64,000 nucleotides of DNA, from positions 594,777 to 658,776 of the forward strand of contig VYZI01000195.1 in the NCBI GenBank assembly GCA_013397695.1. Reading direction: 5' to 3'. Shown here one piece after another: positions 37,901-46,600 of this stretch. How positions within the stretch are numbered: position 1 is the stretch's first letter; every line of letters begins with the position of its first letter. Position numbers and translations under genes: made by a program. The notes below the pieces were generated by a model that saw only the letters and a list, made by a program, of their open reading frames with translations, made no database searches and was not told the origin of the DNA. The DNA is from Centropus unirufus. Taxonomy: Eukaryota > Chordata > Aves > Cuculiformes > Centropidae.

Positions 37901-39898
37901 ATGACTTACTGTCTTTTAAATTTTGATAAATAGTTCATAACTTGTAGGTCTACAAAAGAATTCCTTGCTGCAGAGTGGAATGCAATTCTTTAGGAATGTC
38001 TCCCTTATATAGTTAAGAAGTTCCCTTTCTCAAAAATAATAATTAAAAAAAATCAGTGGAGGGGGAAGGGAAAGAAAAAAGGGGGAGGGAGGGAAGAAAA
38101 AAAAACAAATCAGGTTGCAAGTAGCCTCCTTGAAACAAGTTAAAGACTTAAAACAGCCCATGCCACACAGTGGCAGGCAAATTTTAGCATGATTCAGTGT
38201 TCCCTTCCTATCTTAGCCTGCATCTGCCCAAACTTCTCAACCCTTTAAAAACACTAAGATTCCAGAATACATCTTAATTTACTCTTCCTTTATTTTTGGC
38301 AAATCTTCACTTATTTCAGGTGTCCTTTCCTCCCTTTTAACTCTTCTATCTACTAACAGCTGTAGTAGACACAGACCTACCAAATTCCTTTAATATCCAA
38401 ATTCTTATTGCTCGCTAGCTCAAGTTCCTGCCTACCAGCCCCGTCAAGAACTACTGAAGAACATTTATCAGTAAGCAATAAAAAAAAAAAATAAAATGGA
38501 GTGTCCGAAACATTAAGATAAATTTTGAACTTAAATCATAGAAACTTAAAAACAGATACTAACAAGATTTTTTTCAAGGACACAATATATCTATTATATC
38601 TACTGTCTAGAATCACATTCAAAACTGATTAGTACCACAAGAATCATTATGCTTCAAAACTCTGCATAGTAAGATAGAGAAAACATTCTAATCAAGTTGT
38701 TCTGTGAACCACTTAAGCAACAAATCTTGGTTTCCTCCAAGCTGCCATTGGCCTTTTCAACTCCCTTTACTTTAGAAACTCCAGCTTCCCAACTCTGTCT
38801 CCTGTGGTGCTGTTGTGACTCTAAAAAGAGTAGGCTGCAGTATTTCAACACTCAACCTAGGGCTGAGGTATGGCAGCTGTTGCAAAAATGTGTGATCCAA
38901 AATAGAACAGCCCAAGTTTTCCTGTGTTTCTTTCCCCTAACCCACTGATGGACCTAATAAAAGACAGCTACACTGTAAAGTCACATAAGTTATGTGTCCC
39001 TAAGACAGAGCCTTAAGAAAGGCTTAACATGGAAAAGCTTTATGGTAATGTAAATATCATATACCTAAGAAACAGCAGTAGATAATGCAATTCTGTGCTT
39101 TCTTTCCTTCTCCATCACTTATTAAACAGATTTCCTACTTGGAGTCATCCCTATTTCTTCCCATACCACCAGCATGTCCCTAGTTGCACGGCTACCACAC
39201 TGTTCTCTAAACAGATGGGAGCTCCTGACTCATCCCTGTGAGGAAGATTTCCAGAATAAGCACAAGAGTACAAAACAGTGCCAAAGCCCATTTACTACAG
39301 AATCTTGTTTCCTCTATGTAGTATAGCTAGTTGCCACCTTGAAACTCTTAAGAGTGGGCAAATTCCCAAAAAAATGCAGAACAACGCAAGTTTTAAGATT
39401 CTACTTTCCACAGCCACCACAATTAAGTACATAGTACTGTAGCACTACTTAGTGTGTTAGATAGATTATAGCAAGTGTATCTGCAACATTGGTCAGTTAA
39501 TTCCATTACAAAAACCTTAAGGTGTACTTGTCTTAAGATCCTTTACTATCATGTAACATTATCCTGCCTGTTTTATGTGTATTTTTTTTGTGAAAAAAAA
39601 AATAAATCCCTCCTCACTCCACTAAAAAGCCCTTGTTTCACCATAATCGAGAGACCAAAGTAAAACAATGAATCAAAGGCTTACAAAAATAAAAGGCATG
39701 TCTGTATTCAACATTTTAGAAATTAAACCTCAGTATTTACTTTTGCTTTCCATACAGTTCACCACCGCAGATACAGTTTCTACAACATTACAGAGCATCT
39801 GAAGACATTCCAATGTATGCAATCCAATTATGCCATCTTTCCATGCATGTAAAAACCATGGAGACCACAGGCCATTTGATTCATACTGCAAGCAGCGA
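34938..39898 (-). other. POC1B intron 2, 3' part; includes the GALNT4 3' UTR
   Basis: This stretch follows the GALNT4 stop codon. The upper part must be GALNT4 3' UTR; its end is not resolved, but several minus-strand AATAAA hexamers occur (for example around 38,286-38,294, 37,882-37,888 and 37,110-37,145). It also holds a 36 bp G/A-rich tract at about 38,058-38,093. Short ORFs on both strands have no recognisable domain. Confidence 0.7.
38058..38093 (+). repeat. Purine-rich, G-run tract
   Basis: Five runs of three to five G separated by A-only or mostly A spacers. One spacer is 10 bases, so it falls just outside the usual rule for a G-quadruplex (loops of seven or fewer). It is on the strand opposite to GALNT4 and POC1B. 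Confidence 0.7.
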
Positions 39899-41650
39899 TT
39901 ATTTCTCAAACTTCCACATCTGATTTTTATCTGCAACATTACAAGTCATCATTTGCACATCCGCACGCCCCTCAGTTGTACGATAAGCAGTAAGGCACTT
40001 TCCTGAATGAGGATGATAAATAGTCCCATCTTCCTTGAAATGCCATATAATAATTTCTGGAATAGGAGATCCATCTTTAGGACAGCTCCTCATACCTATG
40101 AAGTTTTCGTTCTCAGGGACTTCAGCACATAGCTCAGTTACAGAGTTAAATCTAATCTCCTTATTTGATGTATATTCAAAAAATTGATTGCCTCCCTGAC
40201 CATGACATCCAAAGAGAGATAAGTGAGATCCAGTTGGATTATGTTCTGGTAAGACATAGTCAAGGCACTCTGAAGCTATTCCTGCACTGCGGATAGCACC
40301 ATGCCAGCCAGGGCGATCTTCTGGTACATGCAACTCGGCAAAAATGTTTTTTAAATACCAATTAAAACTCCTGCATTTCAAACGCTCTCTTAATATTTTT
40401 CTTTCAGAAATATCTCCATAGTTTTCTTTTCTTGCTGAGGGATTCCTGTTGTAAAAGTGCTCTTTGTACTCATCCATCCACACCTCAGCAGCACGAGCTG
40501 TATTCTGAAGGAAATTGGGTCTAGCATAGGGTGCACGCTTTGGAAACACATGGCCTACATGGGAGCACGGATGAATTTCCAACATGCCTCCACACTGCCA
40601 AACCCTAAATGATAATTCTAAGTTCTCCCCTCCCCAAACATCCATTCCTGTATCGTAGGTACCCAAGTACTCAAAATACTTCTTGCTGACAGCAAACAAG
40701 CCTCCAGCCATAGTTGGCGATCTGATTGGGTCAGTTTCAGATTTGCGCCTGAGACGTTCATGCTTAGGCACCGAGTGCCACTGGAATGTCAGCCTCCAGT
40801 CAAACCCCCCAATCATGGGCTCTGCTGTTTGCATGTAATATTCAAATGTTTTCCAGTCAATGGTGTCAATGACAGGACAAACAATAGCAGTCTCATTCTC
40901 AGCAATCCTCTCCAGCAGCGGTTCCAGCCAGCCAGAGACGCATTCACAGTGACAGTCAAGAAATGTGAGGACATCACCAGTAGCAAAGGTGGCACCAATT
41001 AAGCGCGCACGAACTAATCCTTCTCTTTTGTTGGTTCTTATTAAACGAACTCTTTGCAGACCGCTTATGTATTTTTCAAGTTCAGCCTTCAAATAAACTT
41101 TATCACTCAAGTCATCCACCAGTATAATTTCTTTTAGAAGCACCGAAGGTGATGTTTCAAGCACGCTATGTATTGTCCGCAGCAATGTTGACCAGGCTTC
41201 ATTGTAAAAAGCAATTATAACAGACGTTGTGGGCAGTCTTCTGTAGTTGTAAGTTTTAGTTTTACAGCCACTCAGTCGATTATCTTCGATGTGCCGGTGG
41301 AGAGAGATTTTGTCACTCAAAAAAATATTAATAGCGTACTTCTCAATCAGCTCTTCTTCCTGTTTCTTTTCCTCAAGGCTCAGTGGCGGGCGAAAAGGCT
41401 TACCCCATTCTCCTGGGGCATTGGGATCTGGCGGAGATTTGTCATAAACCGGACGGGCCAAATCCAGCGCATCTTCTGCTCCGTCAGAAAAGCGCCTCTC
41501 CCGTTTCCCTTTGGTGATGCTCTCCCCGGCGAGGGAGGCACCCAAGGAAGAGACCGACAGCTCGACAACAAAGTAAGCTATCATCAAGAAGCCGAGAAAC
41601 ACGCAGCTCTTGCGGACCCACGTCCACCTTCTCGCCAGACGAATCCTCAT
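39899..41650 (-). CDS. GALNT4: Polypeptide N-acetylgalactosaminyltransferase 4, intronless
   Basis: Golgi type II membrane enzyme that transfers GalNAc from UDP-GalNAc to Ser/Thr of (glyco)peptides, starting or extending mucin-type O-glycans. It has 583 codons in one exon; human GALNT4 is about 578. Order of parts: a short cytosolic tail, a membrane anchor at about residues 13-37, and a stem to about 135. The GT-A catalytic domain carries the metal-binding D232-C-H234 and H367 (GHVF). The acceptor-side block is WGGEN at 339-343. A ricin-type lectin domain at about 452-583 has the CLD motif at C462-D464 and the closing QMW at 577-579. The start ATG has G at -3. I chose GALNT4 over GALNT12 or others by position: it sits in POC1B intron 2, as in mammals. 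Transcription probably starts in the shared CpG island. No damage is seen. Confidence 0.97.
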   Translation of the reverse strand: MRIRLARRWTWVRKSCVFLGFLMIAYFVVELSVSSLGASLAGESITKGKRERRFSDGAEDALDLARPVYDKSPPDPNAPGEWGKPFRPPLSLEEKKQEEELIEKYAINIFLSDKISLHRHIEDNRLSGCKTKTYNYRRLPTTSVIIAFYNEAWSTLLRTIHSVLETSPSVLLKEIILVDDLSDKVYLKAELEKYISGLQRVRLIRTNKREGLVRARLIGATFATGDVLTFLDCHCECVSGWLEPLLERIAENETAIVCPVIDTIDWKTFEYYMQTAEPMIGGFDWRLTFQWHSVPKHERLRRKSETDPIRSPTMAGGLFAVSKKYFEYLGTYDTGMDVWGGENLELSFRVWQCGGMLEIHPCSHVGHVFPKRAPYARPNFLQNTARAAEVWMDEYKEHFYNRNPSARKENYGDISERKILRERLKCRSFNWYLKNIFAELHVPEDRPGWHGAIRSAGIASECLDYVLPEHNPTGSHLSLFGCHGQGGNQFFEYTSNKEIRFNSVTELCAEVPENENFIGMRSCPKDGSPIPEIIIWHFKEDGTIYHPHSGKCLTAYRTTEGRADVQMMTCNVADKNQMWKFEK

Positions 41651-42033
41651 GGCAGGCGATTAAAAGCCGCCCCAAGCAGGGAGCGGCTCCGTGAGGCGCC
41701 GCCGGCTCCCCTGGAACCGGAGGGGGCTGCAGCCGCGGCCAGCCCCGGGCTCCGGCCGCCCGTCCCTCCGCGGCAGCGCCAGGGGCTCCGGGGCAGCGGG
41801 GCGGCACACGGCAGCCCCCGGCCCTGGCGCTGCCCTCGCTTCCTCCTCCAACCTCCTCTCTCGCCGCGGGACAAAACCCCTCCTCCCGCCCTGTGGTTTG
41901 CTCAAAAAGTTGTCGCTTAAGGAAGGGGAAGAGACTGCTCGGCCCGCCCGGGAGCGCGCCCCGCCCCCGCTCCCGGACCCGGCTGCAGGGATGGGCCGTC
42001 CCGCCCGGAAAGCGAACGGCGCCCCGCACTCAC

Positions 42034-42118
42034 CCAGCCCGGCCGCGTCCGGGTTGAAGGCGACGCCCGTCACCGCCGCTTGGTGGCCTCGGAAAGACCG
42101 GATCAGGACGGGGTCCTC
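42034..42118 (-). CDS. POC1B: POC1B coding exon 2 (start of WD1)
   Basis: 85 nt with acceptor ctctctcccag and donor GTGAGT. It enters in phase 0 and leaves in phase 1. The peptide is EDPVLIRSFRGHQAAVTGVA followed by FNPDAAGL. The EDPVL and GH-AA-T blocks match the human POC1B N terminus ([20 protein letters not shown] from memory). It joins exon 3 through a split valine codon. Confidence 0.95.
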
Positions 42119-42216
42119 CTGGGAGAGAGGGCAGCACCGTCAGGCTCCAGGCGGGGCTCCCGCCCTCCTCCCGCTCCCCCGGCCGCGCCGCGGAGCCGCC
42201 CCGGCCCGGCCCTTAC

Positions 42217-42231
42217 CAGCACGGAGGCCAT
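42217..42231 (-). CDS. POC1B: POC1B coding exon 1 (MASVL)
   Basis: Five codons, ATG GCC TCC GTG CTG, before a GTAAGG donor. Phase 0 joins directly to exon 2 (EDPVL). Human POC1B begins MASATEDPVL, so the start is supported by similarity, by +4 G at the ATG and by position in the CpG island. The -3 base is C, so the context is only moderate. The rest of exon 1 (5' UTR) extends upstream to an unresolved transcription start. Confidence 0.9.
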
Positions 42232-42311
42232 GGGCGGGCCGCGGCTCCCGGCAACGGCGGCCGCTCAAACCCCGCGCGCTGCAGGCGCGGCCGGCCGAGC
42301 CCCGCGTTCAT

Positions 42312-42331
42312 CGAGAGGCGCGCGCCTCTCG
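42312..42331. promoter_or_regulatory. Perfect 20 bp GC-rich palindrome in the promoter
   Basis: CGAGAGGCGCGCGCCTCTCG equals its own reverse complement. It lies 81-100 bp upstream of the POC1B ATG and 5 bp from the CCAAT palindrome. The core GGCGCGCGCC resembles E2F-type or other CpG-containing factor sites, but no factor can be assigned from sequence alone. Confidence 0.6.
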
Positions 42332-42336
42332 GGCCG

Positions 42337-42344
42337 CCAATTGG
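42337..42344. promoter_or_regulatory. CCAATTGG, CCAAT box on both strands
   Basis: The octamer CCAATTGG contains CCAAT in each orientation, a possible NF-Y site. It is about 105 bp upstream of the POC1B start codon in the CpG island. NF-Y binding is inference from the motif and position only. Confidence 0.5.
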
Positions 42345-42784
42345 CCGCCCGCCCGCGGGGGGCGGGGTGGAGCGGCCGCCTATCGATCGGTGGGGTAGGC
42401 GCTCGGCTCCTCCGTGAAGGCGCCTGCCCGGCGGGTCCCGGCGGTCCTTGGGAGGCTCCTCCTGGCTCCGGGCGGGGGGCTCATGGGGCTTCCCCCACAT
42501 GAGGGGCCCGGCCTCACTGGCGCCGTCCCGTTCTGGCAGACGTGTTACTAAAAGGAGGGCTGAGCCCAATTAGCACGATTGGGAAGCGTTGGATGGGAAG
42601 TAACTTCCACTGCAATTGCCCGTTTCTTCCTTCAAATCCAATCCGCGCCTTGCAGAGGTTATTCCCTCTGACGGTATCCCCTTACAGCTGCCGAATCGGG
42701 TCAGCAATGAGGCCAGTATATAAGATCTACCATTTATGGGACAGTTCCGAATTAAGTGTTTTTAACCACGAAATGCATAATGAG

Positions 42785-43110
42785 AATCATAGAATCAGAT
42801 TGGTTGGGATGAAAGTGGCTTTAAACAACATCCAGTTCCACCCCTGCCCCCCACACCCTCCTGCCGTGGGCAGGGACCCCTTCCACAAGACCAGGTTGGT
42901 CAAAGTGCCGTCCAACCTAGCCTTGCATGCTTCCTGGGATGGGGCATCCATGACTTCTCTGGGCAACCTCTTCCAGTGCCTCACCGCACTTAGAGTAAAA
43001 AATTCCTTCCGAATTCCTAATGTAAATCTCCCCTCTTTCACTTTAAAACTATTACGTCCTATCACTGCGCTCCCTGATAAAGAGCCCCTCCCCTTTCGAG
43101 CAGCAGAGGT
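42785..43110 (-). mobile_element. CR1 LINE 3' end fragment
   Basis: Minus-orientation CR1: the 3' terminus AGAATCATAGAATCA at about 42,783-42,797 is followed, in reverse complement, by the conserved 3' UTR blocks ('GGTTGGGATGAAAG', 'GGGCAACCTCTTCCAGTGCC', 'CCCTGATAAAGAGCCCCTCC'). It sits directly upstream of the POC1B promoter CpG island. Confidence 0.92.
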
Positions 43111-43559
43111 GTCCCCTGAGAGCCCTTTGGCCTTCGGTCTGGTGGCAGGCAGGGGACACGTGCAGGCAGTGGTGTGCCATGGGCGCTAGAGGGGAGTGTG
43201 ACATACGCTTTGCCGGTGGGGTTTCGGTTATTCATCCACCTACGGGCAGAGAATGTGGTCTTAGTGCACAAAGATTCAATTACAGGCTGTCTTGCAGTTG
43301 TAGATCCATTATTCTTTATGCCCCCGGCATCTTTCCAACATCTGATCTTAACATTTTTCTGCTGCATCAAAGGGATTGTGAAAATAAACACTAAGTAACT
43401 TGCAGAGTAGTGTTTTGGAGGAATTTTCTTATCAAAGTCCCTTTAAAGTCTGCTTATCAACAGCAGCAAGAAAAGGGAAAAGAAAAGGGTAGCAAGCACC
43501 GACATATAGATATGAAACGCCAAGGTGATTCAGAAGATTTTTGATGTTACCATTATTCT
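43111..43559. other. Intergenic sequence upstream of POC1B
   Basis: Between two CR1 fragments in opposite orientation. Overlapping short ORFs without recognisable domains; nothing else seen. Confidence 0.6.
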
Positions 43560-44462
43560 AAGCAACGTGAAGTCTAAGAAACATCGCAGGGTCCTGATGG
43601 AACTGGCAGGTGTAGTTACAAAGCCATTCTCCGTCATATTTGAAAAGTCATGGCAGTCAGGCCTAAAGTTTCTAGTGACTGGGTGAAAAGGAGATAGGAC
43701 ATCCAGGTGATATCCAGACGCTGGGAATTACCTGCCAGTCAGCCTTACCTGTGTGCCTGGTAAAGTCATGGAGCAGAGCCTCCATGTCAAAACTGTTATG
43801 TCAAAACTGGAAAAAAAGATGGGGAGCTAATTAGAGAAAACCAACATGGATTCCCCAAGAGCAAGTCATACCCAGCCAATCTAGTGATGTTCTACAAAGG
43901 AGTGGCTGCATGAGTAGATAAGGGAAGAGCTACAGATACCACATACTTGAAATTCTGTAAAGTCTTTGAAACAGTCTCCCTCAGCATTCTTGCCTCTAAA
44001 TTGGAGTGATGTGGATTTGATGTATGGGCTATTAGCAGGATAAGGAATTGGCTGGATTTCCCTGTCCTAAGAGTCAACGACTCAGTGTACAAATGGAAAC
44101 CAATAAAGAGTAGTGGCCCTCAAAGGTCTGTATTGGAAAAAATACAATTGAATATCTTTATTACTGACATAGACAGTGGGATTGAGTGCACCTTCAGCAA
44201 GCTTGTGGATGTTAGTAAGTTGAATGGTGGCAATGGTTATAAACTAAAGGAAAGTAGGTTTAAATCGGACATAGGGAAGAACTCTTTTATGATGAGGGAT
44301 GGTAAGACAGTAGCAGCCAGAGAAGTTGTGGATATCCCTGGAAGTATTCAAGGTGAAGCTGGATGAGGCTTTGAGCAACCTGATCTAGTGAAAGCAGAGA
44401 GGTTGGACTAGGTCATCTTTAAAGGTCCCTTCTAACTCAAACCATTTTGTGATTTTATATAT
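43560..44462 (+). mobile_element. CR1 LINE fragment with decayed ORF2
   Basis: Plus orientation. Remnants of ORF2 RT coding sequence are readable in pieces (a 'GTCAGCCTTACCTGTGTGCC' block, then 'AACCAACATGGATTCCCCAA', then an 'ACATAGACAGTGGGATTGAG' block just before the expected catalytic region). The CR1 3' UTR follows ('GATGAGGCTTTGAGCAACCT', 'GTTGGACTAGGTCATCTTTA'), ending near TTTTGTGATTTTATA. Many stops and indels mark it as an old copy. Confidence 0.9.
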
Positions 44463-46005
44463 TTGAGGGACAGCAGGCAAATATATTTTGGAATTAAAGA
44501 ATACTTTATTTGAAGAAAGTCACTTGAGGAAGGTCTCAAAAATATTTTTGCTTTATAGAAGTTCTGTTGAAGATTACTCCTTAGAAGTTTTTAGTGGGAA
44601 AGCTTGAGTTTGAGTGAATTTCTTTTGTATTCTTAGACCCTGTACAAAAATGGCTCTATTGTATTATTTCCATAGCCTTAAGGATCAAATCAGTTTAAGA
44701 GAAATTAAAATTTCCTAAGTGACCTCTGAGTGCATCAAAACTTAAGTTGTGCAATGTGTTTTAAGTATTAAAATACATATGTGGTAACTTGAGGGAAAGT
44801 TCAGGAAGACATTTCATGTATATACAACCACTCAAAAAAAGTATCAAAAGAAGGGAGACATAAAAACCCAGCTAAATTCCATGCATTGTTTTTCTATCTG
44901 TTAACTCTTCACAGGATTGCAGATTGGCTGGCATTATGAAGTTCTTAGGCCAGTCAGCACGCTTTTGGCTAAGAGGTAGCTGAGCTCTTTCAAAATGCAT
45001 TACCATGCTCCTGGCAGTCCATTTGTCAGCCAGACTAAAATAACCCAGAATTTAAGTATTACCATGAGAGTCTTGAAGAAATAATTTTTTACAAAATATT
45101 ATGAAAATATTACAAAATATTTTTTATGAAATAATATTTTACGCTTCTTCTAAAAAGTAGCCAATAAATCTGATTAAACCACACAAATTTTATTGAATGA
45201 TCTGTATTTGCCAAAATCAGAGGCAGCCTCCTGTTAATGGTATTGGAGTATTTTATATTTGTAATGTCTATAACATTTACTTTCACTGTTCTGTTTCCAA
45301 ATGCATTATATAATTTCCACAGCAGTGTTATTAATGCATAGGGTTGTCAACTTTTGGATCTGCTTTAATTATAGTTCTTGGCTTCACCCAAACACTGGTT
45401 GGGTTCATTTTCCAGCAAGCAGACAAATTAGATATTACATGCAAATCACATGTGAGTTTATGCATAGAAATTAGAAGACATAAGTAGAATGAGATGGATT
45501 AACATGTCAAAGCTTTGCTTCCTTAAAGAACTGATTTTAGGTTTGTGAAGACCGAGGAAAATTGGCAATGAACTTATATTTAGAGAGAAATTGATTTGTA
45601 AGAAGACATTGATTCTCAAAACATGCCAGGAAAGCAAGGATGTAGCAAGGAGTTGCTTAAGCATAAGCGAGAGATAGAGTAATCTAAAAATAGTTTTAAA
45701 TGTTGTACAGGAGCTTCAAATTGATAGATATTTCAGATTTTTCCTTGCTCAGTGTAGAGATTGTATTTGAAGGATAAATGAAAGAACTTAAATTGCACAA
45801 AGGGAAGCACGTATAAAGGAAAACTGCATAATTTAAAACTAGCACTGTAAAACAAATAACCATCTGGATTAGAATCTGAAAGTGACAATTACTCTGCCAA
45901 AGAACTTGTCTTAAAGTCATTAGAATTTGTATCAAAATGTGCATGTTATCCAAAGTTTTTTTTTAATTTGTTCCTTTTAATTAAATGCTTTTCCATGAAA
46001 GGTAC
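44463..46005. other. Intergenic, AT-rich
   Basis: No gene is recognised. A small imperfect repeat of AT-rich words occurs at about 45,075-45,143, with two near-identical 15-mers separated by 35 bases. Minus-strand ORFs near 45,458-45,953 have no recognisable domain. Confidence 0.6.
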
Positions 46006-46600
46006 TGCTGTGATTTAACCCCAGCGAGTGCCATGCAGCTGCTCACTCACTCCCACCCTCCTGCCTGAGGGAGGTGGAGGAAAGAGAATTTGAAAGGCAA
46101 AAGTGAAAAAACTCATGGGTTGAGACAAAGACAGTTTAATAGGTAAAGCAAAAGCTGTGCTCAAGCAAAGCAAGACAAAGAATTCATTCACTATTTCCCA
46201 CCAGCAGGCAGGCATTCAGCCATCTCCAGGAAGGCAGGGCTCCATCACACGTAACGGTTACTTGGGAAGACAAAGGCCATCCCTCCGGGTGTCCCCTCTT
46301 ACTTCTTCTGCCCCCAGTTTTATATTGCTGAGGATGATGTTATATGGTATGGAATATCCCTTTGGTCAATTGGAGTCAGCTATCCCAGCTGCATCCCCCA
46401 GCAAATTCTTGTGCAGCCCCAGCCTACCCACTGGTGGGATGAAGCGAGAAGCAGAAAAGGCCTTCACTCTGTGTGAGCACTGCTCATCTGTTAGAGAAAA
46501 CATCTCTATATAATCCATGCTAGTTTGAGCACAAATCCAAAGCATAGCCCCATACTAGACGCTATGAAGAAAATTAACTCCACCTCAGCCAAAGCCAGCA
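46006..46600 (-). mobile_element. Solo LTR of an avian endogenous retrovirus
   Basis: A 595 bp element with short inverted ends (TGCTG...CAGCA). Read on the minus strand it starts TGCTGGCTTTGGCTGAGGTG and has a TATA-like motif (AATATAAAACTGG). It ends in the pattern 'CTCAACCCATGAGT...GGGGTTAAATCA', which I recall as a common LTR family of birds. No gag, pol or env sequence flanks it, so it is a solo LTR left by recombination between the two LTRs of a provirus. The flanking five bases (ggtac/gagat) do not match, so the target site duplication has decayed or the ends are a few bases off. Confidence 0.85.

Larger units (their letters stand above)
20074..42231 (-). other. POC1B: POC1B gene, partial: coding exons 1-10 of a centriolar WD40 protein
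   Basis: POC1B (proteome of centriole 1B, formerly WDR51B) is a centriole and basal body protein. In vertebrates it supports centriole integrity and ciliogenesis, and human mutations cause cone-rod dystrophy. Ten minus-strand coding exons with GT-AG borders join in consistent phase into 1,119 nt, or 373 codons without a stop. The product starts MASVLEDPVL and contains seven WD40 repeats with typical GH and W-D/LW signatures. These are followed by the linker segment PPHLLDIYPR, which I recall as near-identical in human POC1B. Human POC1B is 478 residues, so about 105 C-terminal residues, including the conserved coiled coil, are missing; they presumably lie left of position 1. GALNT4 is nested in intron 2. 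The paralogue POC1A is a less likely alternative given the neighbours GALNT4 and ATP2B1. Confidence 0.95.
41640..42530. promoter_or_regulatory. CpG island promoter of POC1B and probably GALNT4
   Basis: A sharp rise in G+C and CpG density against the AT-rich surroundings. It covers the start codons of both genes and POC1B exons 1 and 2. It contains GC-box-like GGGGCGGGG runs near 42,357-42,367, a CCAAT palindrome and a 20 bp palindrome upstream of the POC1B ATG. No TATA box is obvious at a suitable distance, as is usual for housekeeping-type CpG promoters. Long ORFs on both strands here result from the GC richness. Confidence 0.9.

Noticed and set aside
40760..41002. Plus- and minus-strand ORFs inside GALNT4
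   Set aside because: Out-of-frame shadows of the strongly supported GALNT4 coding sequence.
41484..42029. Minus-strand ORFs of 181 and 137 codons overlapping POC1B exon 2 and the GALNT4 start
   Set aside because: They are shadows of POC1B intron 2 and GALNT4 in a GC-rich region, not separate genes; used only to discuss readthrough frames.
41691..42502. Long plus-strand ORFs of 235 and 140 codons over the promoter
   Set aside because: They lie antisense to POC1B exons 1-2 in a CpG island. The peptides are R/P/G/A-rich low complexity, as expected when GC-rich DNA lacks stop codons.
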